From contig DASXZJ010000094.1 in assembly GCA_036502025.1 (NCBI GenBank), positions 1 to 42,224 of the forward strand: DNA of 42,224 nt, in the 5' to 3' direction. Numbering within the stretch: the first letter of the stretch is position 1; each line of letters begins with the position of its first letter. The position numbers were made by a program, and so were the translations under genes. The notes below the pieces were generated by a model that was given only the letters and a program-made list of their open reading frames with translations, made no database searches and was not told the DNA's origin. Positions 31,343-39,641 of the stretch are shown here, one piece after another. Source of the stretch: Bog-473 sp036502025 (GTDB taxonomy: Bacteria; Actinomycetota; Acidimicrobiia; Acidimicrobiales; RAAP-2).

Positions 31343-33295
31343 TCACCGGCTGACGCGGAACGATGCACTCGTGCCGGTGAACGCCTGGAGCTCGCGTCCG
31401 GCGACGAGGGCGTCGCCGTGGTAGACGATCCGGTAGTCGCCGTCGGCGGCACTCTCGGGAATGGCCCAACTGACCGTCACCTCGGAACCACCCCGTCCAG
31501 TCCGGGCCCACGAGAAGCGGGTGTCCCAGTCCCCGTCGTCGGCGATCCTGCGCCAGGACTTCCCGATCAGCTGCTGGACCTCGGTGTAGGTGCCACCGCG
31601 GTGCAGCAGGTTGTTCGGATGCGCCCCGACGAAGACGACCGTCACCCGTTGTCCCGCCGGATAGTCCGGCCTCGGGGCGACCACCACGTCGCCGAACGAC
31701 TTCCCTGGTGGCGCGACGTCAAGGGTGGCCCGGGCGCGCCGGCGCCGGGCGCGACCCGAGAGATCGGCGGTCGGCTCGCCCTCGGTCAGCGGAGTCCCGT
31801 CCCGCATGGCGGTCGCCAACGCGGCCGCCGTCTGCATGAGCGCCGGGAGCTCCCAGCGGCCGAAGAGCGTGCTGGCGCCCTCGTACTGCTGCGCCTCGTA
31901 CTCCTCGGGCGTGGTGACGTAGTGGATGTACCCGTTGGAGTACCCGGCCACCAGGACATCGGCCAGCTCGGCGCCGACGATCTGAGCCACCGTCCGGCGC
32001 AACCGGAGACCGGCGGTGATCGTCACCTCGCCCGGGATGCCGATCAGGTAGAGCGGGCCGAGGCGCAGCAGTTGCACCGGCACCCGTTGCGCCACCACCG
32101 GCACGACGCGATTGAGGAACCCGCCCGGCAGCATGATCCCCTTGGGCGCCTGGGAGTCCCGCAACCGCTCCGAGAGCCCGTAGGCGATCTTGGCGGGCCA
32201 GTCGAACCACGGATTCCTGCCTTCGCGGAATCCGGGGAACGCGGGGCCGTCGGCCCAGGCACCGGCGAACGAGGCGGAGCCTCCAGCCGGCCCGCTGGTC
32301 GAGTGGGTCTGCCCGTCGCCGCTGAACTCGGGCCGGACCGCGACCGAGGCCAGATCGAGATAGAGCACCCGAGAATCGACGGGACCGGTCACGGGCATGC
32401 CGGCGTCTTCGGCCAGCGCCACCGCGGCCTCGTACTGGCGCAGACCGACGATCCTGGTGTTCTCGAACTCGTCCTCGGTCGGGCCGCTCCCCGGGCGCAG
32501 ATTGAGGTTGGGCGACATGTCGCCGGCGTTGGTCTGCGCGAAGGCGCCGACGAACGCCGGCTTGGCGTCTGCGTCAGTCAGATAGTCGACACCCTTGACC
32601 TCGCGCTCCCAGTGGTAGCCGGCATACCCCTTGTTGTCCGAGCTGATCAGGTGGTTCTCGTTCGTCATGGAAGTGTTGTGGGTGGGGAACCAGTTGATGG
32701 CACCGACTACCTTGCCGCGCCGCTCGATGCGCAGCAGGGTCGTCTGCGGGTCGATGCCGTCGGGGAAGAAGGCGCGGTCGTCTTCGGGGTTCCGCTCGAA
32801 GGCGATCCGGGAGCGGTTCACGCTGGCGTGGTGCAACTCACCGTGGCTCAGCACCAGCCGGGAAGGCGCCAGGTCGGCATGGGCCCGGGTGACCGCCTCG
32901 AGGATGCCGTCGACCAGCGCCCGGAAGGTCTTCGGACGAAAGCCCTTGGTGTTCGAGTTGTAGAGAAGGTGGTGGGAGTACCCCCCGGGTGCGCAGTGGG
33001 TGTGCGTGGCCGTGATCATGGTGTTGGCCACGGTGTAGCGGTCGCCGTAGGTGACCCGGAGCCGGCGCAACACCTCCTGGTGGACGCTGTCGAAAACCAG
33101 AGGGAGGTCGTTGATCACCAGGAGCAACCGTGGCCCGTCCTCGCCTACCGCGACGATGAAGGCGCGGGTCCGTTGCCGGGTGTGGATGCCCTCGGTCTGC
33201 TGGTCGGCCTTGCCGTAGCCGAGCATCCCGCACTCAGCCGCCTCACCGGTGATGTCCGACAGGCCGCGGCCGACCCGCAGCAGTGCGTCGCTCAT
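31343..33295 (-). CDS. Neutral/alkaline ceramidase family hydrolase
   Basis: 650 aa, the usual family length. Key residues are all visible: THTHCAPGGYS (zinc His near 98-100), FPTHNTSM (zinc His206), NAGDMSPN (nucleophile Ser261), IPGEVT (zinc Glu) and the Tyr of SNGYIHYVTTPEEYEAQQYEG. An Ig-like C-terminal domain starts about residue 490. The family hydrolyses the amide of ceramide. Unlike the secreted Pseudomonas enzyme, there is no signal peptide: it opens MSDALLRVGRGLSDITG, directly at the mature fold, so it should be intracellular or act on another N-acyl lipid. Confidence 0.9.
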   Translation of the reverse strand: MSDALLRVGRGLSDITGEAAECGMLGYGKADQQTEGIHTRQRTRAFIVAVGEDGPRLLLVINDLPLVFDSVHQEVLRRLRVTYGDRYTVANTMITATHTHCAPGGYSHHLLYNSNTKGFRPKTFRALVDGILEAVTRAHADLAPSRLVLSHGELHHASVNRSRIAFERNPEDDRAFFPDGIDPQTTLLRIERRGKVVGAINWFPTHNTSMTNENHLISSDNKGYAGYHWEREVKGVDYLTDADAKPAFVGAFAQTNAGDMSPNLNLRPGSGPTEDEFENTRIVGLRQYEAAVALAEDAGMPVTGPVDSRVLYLDLASVAVRPEFSGDGQTHSTSGPAGGSASFAGAWADGPAFPGFREGRNPWFDWPAKIAYGLSERLRDSQAPKGIMLPGGFLNRVVPVVAQRVPVQLLRLGPLYLIGIPGEVTITAGLRLRRTVAQIVGAELADVLVAGYSNGYIHYVTTPEEYEAQQYEGASTLFGRWELPALMQTAAALATAMRDGTPLTEGEPTADLSGRARRRRARATLDVAPPGKSFGDVVVAPRPDYPAGQRVTVVFVGAHPNNLLHRGGTYTEVQQLIGKSWRRIADDGDWDTRFSWARTGRGGSEVTVSWAIPESAADGDYRIVYHGDALVAGRELQAFTGTSASFRVSR

Positions 33296-33303
33296 GACCT
33301 CAC

Positions 33304-33345
33304 ACCGTAGGTCGCCCGGCCGGACCGACGCCTCATTGGTAGCGT
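33304..33345. promoter_or_regulatory. Divergent -10 elements
   Basis: Minus strand TACGGT (33309-33304), 8 nt before the ceramidase ATG. Plus strand TAGCGT (33340-33345), 6 nt before GTG 33352. Neither gene has a clear Shine-Dalgarno. Confidence 0.4.
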
Positions 33346-33351
33346 GCCACC

Positions 33352-34239
33352 GTGCGCATCGTCTCCCTGCTGCCGTCGGCCACGGAGATCCTGTTCGCGG
33401 TCGGCGCGGGCGACGACGTGGTGGGCGTGACGTTCGAGTGCGACTTCCCCGCTGCGGCGCGCACCCGCCGGATCGTGTCCACCACCAGCCTGCCCGAAGG
33501 CCTCACCTCGGCGGAGATCGATGCCACCGTCCGCGCCCGGGTGGCGGCCGGTGAGGATCTCTACTCCCTCGATGAAGGGGCCCTGCGCGACATCGACCCC
33601 GACCTGGTGCTGACCCAGGATCTCTGCGCGGTGTGCGCGGTCGACATCAAGGACGTCGAGGGGGCTCTGGAGCATCTCGGTTGCCGCGCCGAAGTGGTCA
33701 CCCTCGATCCGATGAGCCTCGAGGAGGTGCTCTCATCGATCGAGACCGTCGGACGGTCGACCGGCCGCGAGGCACAGGCGGCGGGCGTGGTCCAGTCCCT
33801 GCGGCAGCGCCTGGACCGGGTGGCTGCGGCGACGGTCGGTCGCCCCAAGCCCAGGATGGCCGTACTCGAGTGGACGGATCCACCGTTCTCCTCGGGCCAC
33901 TGGGTGCCCGACCTGGTCACCGCGGCCGGCGCCGTGCCGGTGCTGGGGTGCAGCGGGGAGCGTTCCCAACGGACGGAGTGGGCCGCGGTGGCGGCGGCGC
34001 AGCCCGAGGTGATCGTGGTGGCTCCGTGCGGCTACCGCCTGGACGGGGCCGAAGAATTGACCCAGCAGATCGTCCGTTCGGGGGACCTACCCGAGGGCGT
34101 GCCGGTGTGGGCGGTGGACGCTGACGCCGCCTTCGTGCGGCCCGGACCGCGCCTCATCGAGGGGGTCGAGACCCTGGCGCACATCGCGCACCCCGACGCG
34201 GTGCGAGCCCCCAAGGGGATGCTGACGCGCGTCGGCTGA
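33352..34239 (+). CDS. BtuF-like (cobalamin/iron-siderophore-binding fold) protein without signal peptide
   Basis: 295 aa. The N-terminus RIVSLLPSATEILFAVGAGDDVVGVT is the start of the type III periplasmic binding fold of BtuF proteins, followed by DPDLVLTQDLCAVCAVD and the C-terminal lobe. No signal sequence or lipobox precedes it, so it should stay in the cytoplasm. No transporter permease or ATPase is adjacent. The CAVCAVD segment could hold a metal or cofactor, which is speculative. Starts GTG 33352, which follows TAGCGT by 6 nt. Confidence 0.75.
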   Translation: MRIVSLLPSATEILFAVGAGDDVVGVTFECDFPAAARTRRIVSTTSLPEGLTSAEIDATVRARVAAGEDLYSLDEGALRDIDPDLVLTQDLCAVCAVDIKDVEGALEHLGCRAEVVTLDPMSLEEVLSSIETVGRSTGREAQAAGVVQSLRQRLDRVAAATVGRPKPRMAVLEWTDPPFSSGHWVPDLVTAAGAVPVLGCSGERSQRTEWAAVAAAQPEVIVVAPCGYRLDGAEELTQQIVRSGDLPEGVPVWAVDADAAFVRPGPRLIEGVETLAHIAHPDAVRAPKGMLTRVG

Positions 34240-34276
34240 CCGGCCCGCCTCGATCAGCTGGGCGACCGTCGCCTGC

Positions 34277-34597
34277 TCACCAGGGCGAGACCACCTTCCT
34301 CCCGTTGGATCCGAACGAAGGAGCGATGCCGGGATGGGGAACCAGGCGGTCGTTCTTCATCGCGTCGGCCGGCTCGGCAGGGCCCGGCCGGGGATCGGGG
34401 ACCGACTGGTGGGCGAGGCGTTGCCGGGTTCTTTTGAAGAAATTGGACGCCTGCCGACGACGCGCCGGCCCCTGGTCGGGATCGAGGAAGTACGCAGCTG
34501 AGAATCCGACGCCCGAGAGCAACAGCCTTCCGGCCGAGCGCTTGGCGTGGCGGGCGTGTCGTGTGACATCCGCAAATGCGGCTCGCGGTTCAACCAT
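34277..34597 (-). CDS. Small YtxH-like hypothetical protein
   Basis: 106 aa. A short hydrophobic segment RLLLSGVGFSAAYFLDPDQGPARRRQ has the YFxDPxxGxxRR phrase common in small actinobacterial proteins that tether to the membrane next to BON-domain proteins. The rest is basic and probably disordered. AAAGGAAA precedes the ATG, supporting real translation. It faces the iron-permease leader across 34598-34817. Confidence 0.55.
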   Translation of the reverse strand: MVEPRAAFADVTRHARHAKRSAGRLLLSGVGFSAAYFLDPDQGPARRRQASNFFKRTRQRLAHQSVPDPRPGPAEPADAMKNDRLVPHPGIAPSFGSNGRKVVSPW

Positions 34598-34673
34598 GGT
34601 GTTTCCTTTCGTTGCTCTTGGCTTACCCGAATTGCGAGATGAGGAACCCGATTGAGCAGATTGAGATGGAGTC

Positions 34674-34769
34674 TTGACGGGTATAACTCGTGTGTCGGCG
34701 GGCAGCGAAGAAACCCGTCAACGGCCTGCCGCGAGGATCGAAATAAGTGCTTGTCTGACTTCGCGTCAG
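34674..34769 (+). promoter_or_regulatory. Iron-permease leader with inverted repeats
   Basis: The gap 34598-34817 holds TTGACGGGT (34674-34682) and ACCCGTCAA (34713-34721), a perfect 9-bp inverted repeat with a 30-nt centre. A TATAAC (34682-34687) -10 candidate touches the left arm. Further on, CTGAC-TTCGC-GTCAG (34755-34769) is a short hairpin. No DtxR/IdeR iron box is seen. Confidence 0.35.
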
Positions 34770-34817
34770 GCCGGCCGCACCAGCGGGCATTCCCGACATG
34801 ATCCCAAGGGATTTCAG

Positions 34818-35261
34818 GTGGTTGAAGCGAAGACAGGACAGCGACGGTGGAAGCGGTACCGGGTCAAGCATCGGACGGTCCAGCGCTCAGTGGGGAGCCG
34901 ATGGCTCTACACCATCGACCACTACACCTCCCTCGCCGTCGCTGCCTTGGCGATCGGAGTGCTTCTTGTCGGGGCCGTCGCCATCGGTATCGCCAGCGGG
35001 TTCCCGAAGGCCTGGATCATCGCGTTCGAGGCGTCCACGTCCGGGGTGACCCTGGCCATGGTGTTCGTGATCCAACACACACAGGAGTGGGAGCAGGCCG
35101 CGACGCAGCGAAAGCTCGATGAGCTATTGCGGGCACTCCCCGAAGCGAGGACCGGCCTGATGATGCTGGAGGAAGCCTCGGAAGAAGTGATGAAGGAGGT
35201 CGAGGAAGGTCAGCGCGACCTCAAGCGACACACCCCCCACGGGCGGGACGCTCAGTCCTGA
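34818..35261 (+). CDS. Low-affinity iron permease family protein
   Basis: 147 aa from GTG 34818, which has AAGGG 7 nt upstream; an upstream in-frame start at 34674 would add 48 non-family residues over the inverted repeats. Two membrane helices (near 35-57 and 68-90) are followed by the family hallmark VFVIQHTQEWEQAATQRKLDELLRAL and an acidic coiled-coil-like tail. Members resemble one module of yeast Fet4, but transport has rarely been shown for the short bacterial forms. It is convergent with the envelope operon. Confidence 0.82.
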   Translation: MVEAKTGQRRWKRYRVKHRTVQRSVGSRWLYTIDHYTSLAVAALAIGVLLVGAVAIGIASGFPKAWIIAFEASTSGVTLAMVFVIQHTQEWEQAATQRKLDELLRALPEARTGLMMLEEASEEVMKEVEEGQRDLKRHTPHGRDAQS

Positions 35262-35262
35262 A

Positions 35263-35280
35263 GCCCGGGAGTGCCCGGGC
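35263..35280. terminator. Candidate bidirectional terminator
   Basis: GCCCGGG (35263-35269), loop AGTG, CCCGGGC (35274-35280), directly after the permease stop and before the convergent operon end at 35287. Confidence 0.45.
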
Positions 35281-35286
35281 CTGCGC

Positions 35287-36102
35287 TCAGCCAGCGCTCG
35301 CTGGGACGAGCAGTCCTTCGAAGTCCACCACGCACGAGGCGGCGAGGTTCGACACCAGCTTCTCGGCGTACGGGGCGAGCGCCGTGGCCAGCGCGGTTTC
35401 AGCGGTCAGGACCTTGGTCCGATACGGCAGGTAGTACGGCGACAAGACCGAGAACCCTTCGTTCTCCAGCCCTTCGAATTGGGCAAGCAACGGCGTCAAC
35501 GACGGCTCTGCGGCGGCATACACCTGCGCGAACTCCACCAGGAACGGCCCGAATAGCTGCAGCACCGGCTGGAAAACCGCCGCCGACGCGAACGCCTCGG
35601 CGGAGAATGGGCCGAAGAGGGGCGAGAGGGCGATCAGCGACTCCAACCCGCCGGTTTGAGTCGGAGTGGCCAGCGGCAGCGGGCAGGAGGGGAGCGGCAG
35701 GGTGGCCGGCAAGCCCGGAGCGGCCGTCGGGACAGGCGTCGACGTCGCCGCCGGATCCGTCGCCGGGGCCGTCACACCGGCGGCCGTGACAACGGGGGAA
35801 GGGGTGCTCGCACCGTTCGGAGTCGGGGCAACCAGCGCCGGCGCTCCGGCGGCGGAACCGGCCAATGGTGTGGCCGGGTCCGAGGTGGCCGGTACGGGGC
35901 TCCTGGATCGGTCGGCCGCCTCGGTCTTCTTGATGACGGTGGTGGTGTGCTTGGTCACGGTGCGCCCACCACTCACCGCCATGACCCCCAGAGCAGCGAC
36001 CGAGAGAAGAGTCACCAGGGCCGAGCCCAGCCGCAGGGCATGCAGCCGGCGGCTCCGGGCGGCGACCATGACCTCCGCGCCGTCGGGTTCGGCGGTCGTC
36101 AT
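35287..36102 (-). CDS. Single-pass Ala/Pro/Thr-rich envelope protein (unknown)
   Basis: 271 aa from ATG 36102, whose ATGA overlaps the DUF4395 stop; this coupling decides the start over an upstream frame. A cytoplasmic basic stretch precedes one membrane helix (about 25-45), followed by a low-complexity Ala/Pro/Thr linker to about residue 135 and a helical C-terminal domain. The domain carries two cysteines, in LPSCPLP and AASCVVDFE, likely a disulfide that clamps the domain. I do not recognise the domain. Last gene of the five-gene unit. Confidence 0.6.
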   Translation of the reverse strand: MTTAEPDGAEVMVAARSRRLHALRLGSALVTLLSVAALGVMAVSGGRTVTKHTTTVIKKTEAADRSRSPVPATSDPATPLAGSAAGAPALVAPTPNGASTPSPVVTAAGVTAPATDPAATSTPVPTAAPGLPATLPLPSCPLPLATPTQTGGLESLIALSPLFGPFSAEAFASAAVFQPVLQLFGPFLVEFAQVYAAAEPSLTPLLAQFEGLENEGFSVLSPYYLPYRTKVLTAETALATALAPYAEKLVSNLAASCVVDFEGLLVPASAG

Positions 36103-36638
36103 GCGGTGCCCTGAGCCGGGGTGGGAGTGCTCCAGATGTTGTTGCATCGCTCACAGACCTCAGCCGGGATGACACCGAGCCGCATCAGCACCGCAAAGAC
36201 CCGGCAACCGAGGCAGAGTCCCACCGCCGATTCGAGCAGGGCAGCCACGGTGAGCAGGCTGAGCACGATCTGCGCCGCTCCCCAGTAGCCCAGACCGGTC
36301 AAGATCAGTGCGGCCACCGAGAAGGCGACGCCGATCCCCTGAGCGAACCGCTTGGGCGGCCCGGCCACCGGCCGCTCAGCCAGGTGCAGACGAGGCGTCA
36401 ACACCCGCGTGACGAATTGGCCCAGCGGGCTCAAGGTGGGACCGGTCAGGACGCGGGCGACAAAACCGTAGGCGATGACGATGGTGGCCCACTTCAGATC
36501 AAGGCTGATGGTCAAGAGGCTCATCACCACGACTCCGGCGGCCACCAATCGAGCGGACACTTCGTTGACCGGATTGGGGAAGGAGAACAGGCGCCTCGCA
36601 CTGTGGCGGGACGCTGTGATTACTTGGTTCTGGCTCAT
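36099..36638 (-). CDS. DUF4395 membrane protein
   Basis: 179 aa from ATG 36638. It has four hydrophobic helices, a basic start RRLFSFPNPVNEVSARLVA, and the C-terminal hallmark CLGCRVFAVLMRLGVIPAEVCERC with four cysteines. DUF4395 proteins are often encoded beside thioredoxin or sulfurtransferase genes, so a redox or sulfur role is possible; none is adjacent here. AAGGTAGG lies 5 nt upstream of this ATG. A GTG at 36644 overlapping the previous stop (GTGA) is the alternative start. Confidence 0.8.
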   Translation of the reverse strand: MSQNQVITASRHSARRLFSFPNPVNEVSARLVAAGVVVMSLLTISLDLKWATIVIAYGFVARVLTGPTLSPLGQFVTRVLTPRLHLAERPVAGPPKRFAQGIGVAFSVAALILTGLGYWGAAQIVLSLLTVAALLESAVGLCLGCRVFAVLMRLGVIPAEVCERCNNIWSTPTPAQGTA

Positions 36639-36640
36639 GG

Positions 36641-37753
36641 TCACCTACCTTCGACTCGGAGGGTTAGCGGGCGTTGACGGCGGAGGGCGCGTTCGGACCA
36701 CATCACCCCACCCAAACCGAAGGCGCCGACGATGGCCGCCAGCGCGATCAGCCAAGACGACGGGCTCCACCCACCTTGTCCAGTCGTGATGGTGCGCGAC
36801 GATTGAGCAGTGCGAACGTCGCTCCCGGTACCGGTGGCGCCGGGTGGCGCGCCTCCCGGTATCGAACCGGACGGAGTTGCCGTGGTCGGAGTCACACCAA
36901 CAGTGGGCGTGGCGCCGGCTGTGGATCCAGCGGTCGATGAGTGGCCACTCGAAGGCGCGGTCGTGGCGCCCGACCCTGGGAGCACGCCGGACGCCACGCC
37001 GCCACTCGCGCCCGCTGACCCGCCAGATGAGGAAGCGGCGGGAATGAAGCGGCCGGTGAGATTCCAAAAAGCGGAGAAGCCGTTGAATGGACCGCCTACC
37101 ACCTGGCTGGACCACTGCAGGGTGTAGGACCCCGTCGGCACGTTGTAGGTGCCGACCACTGGAGTCGTGTTCCCCGGCGCGGACCCTCCGGGCTTGGGCG
37201 ACCCCTGGTTGAACTCCTGGTTGTTCCAGGACACGCCGAAGCTCTCGAGATTCCCCGAGAGCGCTGTCCCGTTGGCGGTGATGGTCGGCGCTGGCGCCGG
37301 CGCCCCCGTTTGGGGATCAACCGAATTGGTGGCCGTGGCGAATTTCACGCCCTCGAAGGCGACCGGCGTGGTGATCTGGTGGGAGAGCGCGTTTCCCGCC
37401 CCATCAAAGGCGGGTGACGGTTGGGGCTGATACGAACCTGTGACCAACCCGCCCGCCGTGCCCGGCGAAAGCGGCGTCACGGTGTGGTCGCTGCACGAGG
37501 AGTCGCTGTTCGAGAAGTACGGGCCGGAGCTGTTGGTGCCCCCCGAGAGGACCATGCGGAGATAGGTACCACTGGCCAACCCCCCGCTGCACGACCCTGG
37601 GGTAACGGTGAAGGTGCCGATCAGCGGCGTCGGCGCGGCCGCCGCCGGCCCGATCTTGAACAGGGTCCATCCGGCAACCGCCACGAATCCGGCGGCCACC
37701 CACCGGAGGATCAGGCGGCGAGGCGGGAGATGGATGTCAGTTCGGTATCGCAC
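36641..37753 (-). CDS. Exported membrane-anchored paralogue of the 37767 gene
   Basis: 370 aa. Signal peptide to about residue 40 (ends GPAAAAPTP), a beta-rich domain (about 42-235), a Ser/Gly/Thr/Pro-rich stalk (about 236-325), one membrane helix (WLIALAAIVGAFGLGGVMW) and a short basic tail, that is, a type I surface-display layout without LPXTG. The domain is clearly paralogous to the next gene: shared phrases are LIGTF, DPQTG, FNQGSPKPGGS and SQVVGGPFNGF. Two cysteines (PGSCSG, SSCSDHT) are conserved in both. Function unknown. Confidence 0.7.
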   Translation of the reverse strand: MRYRTDIHLPPRRLILRWVAAGFVAVAGWTLFKIGPAAAAPTPLIGTFTVTPGSCSGGLASGTYLRMVLSGGTNSSGPYFSNSDSSCSDHTVTPLSPGTAGGLVTGSYQPQPSPAFDGAGNALSHQITTPVAFEGVKFATATNSVDPQTGAPAPAPTITANGTALSGNLESFGVSWNNQEFNQGSPKPGGSAPGNTTPVVGTYNVPTGSYTLQWSSQVVGGPFNGFSAFWNLTGRFIPAASSSGGSAGASGGVASGVLPGSGATTAPSSGHSSTAGSTAGATPTVGVTPTTATPSGSIPGGAPPGATGTGSDVRTAQSSRTITTGQGGWSPSSWLIALAAIVGAFGLGGVMWSERALRRQRPLTLRVEGR

Positions 37754-37766
37754 GGGCGTCCAGTCC

Positions 37767-38468
37767 TTACTTGTTCGGAACGAATGTCCCAGCCAGGTGC
37801 CAATAGCCGGTGAATCCGTTGAAAGGGCCGCCCACCACCTGACTCGTCCAAGTGATGACGAACGCGTGCGAGGAAGCGTTGTAGGTGCCCGTCAACGGCC
37901 GGGTGAGTCCAGGATGGGATCCTCCCGGCTTCGGCGAGCCCTGGTTGAAGTAGAGCTTGTTCCACGCCGCCGACCACGCCTCGATCTGACCGGAGAGCTT
38001 CCCGTTCTTATCGATGATGGAGGGCGCGGGCACCGACTCGCCCGTCTGGGGATCTGTCTTGTTGGTGGCGATCGAGAAATTGATGGCGGTGAAACCCTGC
38101 GGTTGCACGATGGCGTTGGCCAGCGCGCCGCCCTGCGCGTTGAAGGCGGGCTTCGGGTTCGGCTGGTACCGGCCCGTCACCAAGCCGTCCTGACGCCCTG
38201 CCACGGCCAGGGTGTAGGTCTTGTTGGAGCACAGTGAGTCCGGATTCGCGAAGAAGCCGCCGTGGGCTACAGAGCCCCCCGGGTTGATCATCCGGAAGTA
38301 CGTGCCCGTCACCGTGTAGCCCTGGCACGCCCCGGGGTCGAGCTTGAAGGTGCCGATCAGGGCCTTGGGAGCGGACGAGGAAGCCCCGGACGGACTCTGG
38401 ATGGCGGCAGATACCACGGCGCTCAATGCCGCGGCGAGCCCGATGGCAAGGGGGCGGAATCGGTTCAT
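37767..38468 (-). CDS. Secreted protein, soluble paralogue of the 36641 gene
   Basis: 233 aa. Signal peptide (RPLAIGLAAALSAVVSAA) then one domain with no C-terminal anchor, so it should be released or held by partners. It aligns over its whole mature length with the domain of the downstream gene, including LIGTF, GTYFRM, LVTGRYQPNPKPAF, DPQTG, FNQGSPKPGGS and SQVVGGPFNGF. Cysteines in PGACQG and SLCSNKT match the paralogue and probably pair. The ATG overlaps the upstream stop (ATGA); the downstream gene starts 13 nt later. I do not recognise the family. Confidence 0.7.
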   Translation of the reverse strand: MNRFRPLAIGLAAALSAVVSAAIQSPSGASSSAPKALIGTFKLDPGACQGYTVTGTYFRMINPGGSVAHGGFFANPDSLCSNKTYTLAVAGRQDGLVTGRYQPNPKPAFNAQGGALANAIVQPQGFTAINFSIATNKTDPQTGESVPAPSIIDKNGKLSGQIEAWSAAWNKLYFNQGSPKPGGSHPGLTRPLTGTYNASSHAFVITWTSQVVGGPFNGFTGYWHLAGTFVPNK

Positions 38469-39502
38469 GAAGAGACTCCTTGGAACTGCGCGACCCGAAC
38501 GTGAGCGTCTTCGGGCACCTTGGTCTTCTGGCGCTTCTTCTCGCCGGATCCCGCCGCCAGCGCCAATCCGGCCACCAGGATGCCGGGCGTCACGAAGAAC
38601 CAGGGGAAAAGGGGGAAGGGCGGGAGGCCGGCGATCGCTTGATACCGCGTCACGTTGTCACTCATGGCGCCGATCATCGGGGTCATGTCATTGAGGATGT
38701 GGACCCACTTCGCATCCAGCGTGGCCACGGCCGGGAACGCCGAGTTGATCTGCGCCGCCGTCAGTCGGGCGTGCTCGAGACTGGGGACGATCTCCAGACG
38801 GATGGCGCCCTGACCGACGGCCATGGTGGCGAAGTAACCCTGGATCTGCTCGACGTTGCTGGTCGTCTCGATGGTCTTGAAGGCCGACATCATCTGCCCG
38901 CCCTTAGGAGCCCGCTGGAACATCTGAAAGATGCCCGGGGCGGCGACGAGACCGACGCCGAGAACCACCAGCGCCCATCGGCTGCGGGGACGGAGACGGG
39001 GCCGCCTCAGCGCCGTGAGCGCGAGGCCGAGGATGAGCACCCCGGGGATGACGAAGAACCATGGAAAGAGCCTGAAGCTAGGCAGCGCGGCGACGGCCAG
39101 GTAATTGCCGAGGTTGCCCTGCACCTGATTCATCAGGTGAGTCATCCTCGAATCAATGGCCGGCCACTGCTGATCGAAGCTCGTGAAGGTGGGATAAGTC
39201 GAATCGAACGCGGCCCGGTTGACCGAGCCACCCCCCAAGAACGCCGCAACCTGGGTGTCGCTCTGCCGGACTCCGGCATTGATCTCCCTGAGGTCGGTCT
39301 GAAAGCCGTCGAGGCGCGCCGTTGTCATGAACGGTTTGAACTGACTGATCATGACCGCGCCCTGAGGTGCGGCACTGAACATTTTGAAGCCGATCGGCAT
39401 GATGACCAGGGACAACCCGAACAGCGCGACGGCAATTAGGGCCCAGCGCTTCGGGCGCACCGCACCGGGGGCGGAGTCAGGGGAAATCATCGCTGAAACC
39501 AT
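38465..39502 (-). CDS. Four-TM protein with internal duplication (unknown)
   Basis: 345 aa made of two copies of one module (about 16-168 and 171-320). Each has a membrane helix, AP-x-G-x-x-M-x(3)-FK (SAAPQGAVMISQFK; QRAPKGGQMMSAFK), an extracytoplasmic loop of about 100 residues and a second helix FPWFFV-x-PG-x-L-x-x-GLAL. Both termini are predicted inside, and the C-terminal tail is basic (EKKRQKTK). First gene of the five-gene unit and likely its membrane platform. An alternative start is Met5 (39490); no strong Shine-Dalgarno supports either. Confidence 0.65.
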   Translation of the reverse strand: MVSAMISPDSAPGAVRPKRWALIAVALFGLSLVIMPIGFKMFSAAPQGAVMISQFKPFMTTARLDGFQTDLREINAGVRQSDTQVAAFLGGGSVNRAAFDSTYPTFTSFDQQWPAIDSRMTHLMNQVQGNLGNYLAVAALPSFRLFPWFFVIPGVLILGLALTALRRPRLRPRSRWALVVLGVGLVAAPGIFQMFQRAPKGGQMMSAFKTIETTSNVEQIQGYFATMAVGQGAIRLEIVPSLEHARLTAAQINSAFPAVATLDAKWVHILNDMTPMIGAMSDNVTRYQAIAGLPPFPLFPWFFVTPGILVAGLALAAGSGEKKRQKTKVPEDAHVRVAQFQGVSS

Positions 39503-39562
39503 GAGATCAGTTGCCCACTCAATTCGTCCGTCCGTAATGCGCCGCCACGGTGCCGGTGGATC

Positions 39563-39633
39563 AGAATAGCATAACTCCGACTGATTTAGTCAAGTAGTGG
39601 CGGAGCCGGGGCCTCCGTACCTCGGTGTATGTT
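39563..39633. promoter_or_regulatory. Divergent promoter region of the envelope operon and DUF6351 gene
   Basis: AT-rich relative to surroundings. Minus strand TTGACT (39593-39588) with TATTCT (39568-39563) at a long 19-nt spacing. Plus strand TATGTT (39628-39633) 8 nt before ATG 39642. The 139-bp gap is the only place where the divergent units could share a regulator site. Confidence 0.35.
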
Positions 39634-39641
39634 CAGCTGAA

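Noticed and set aside
31418..33310. A 630-codon plus-strand frame opposite the ceramidase
   Set aside because: Shadow of the ceramidase gene; Arg/Gly/Val-rich with no recognisable motif.
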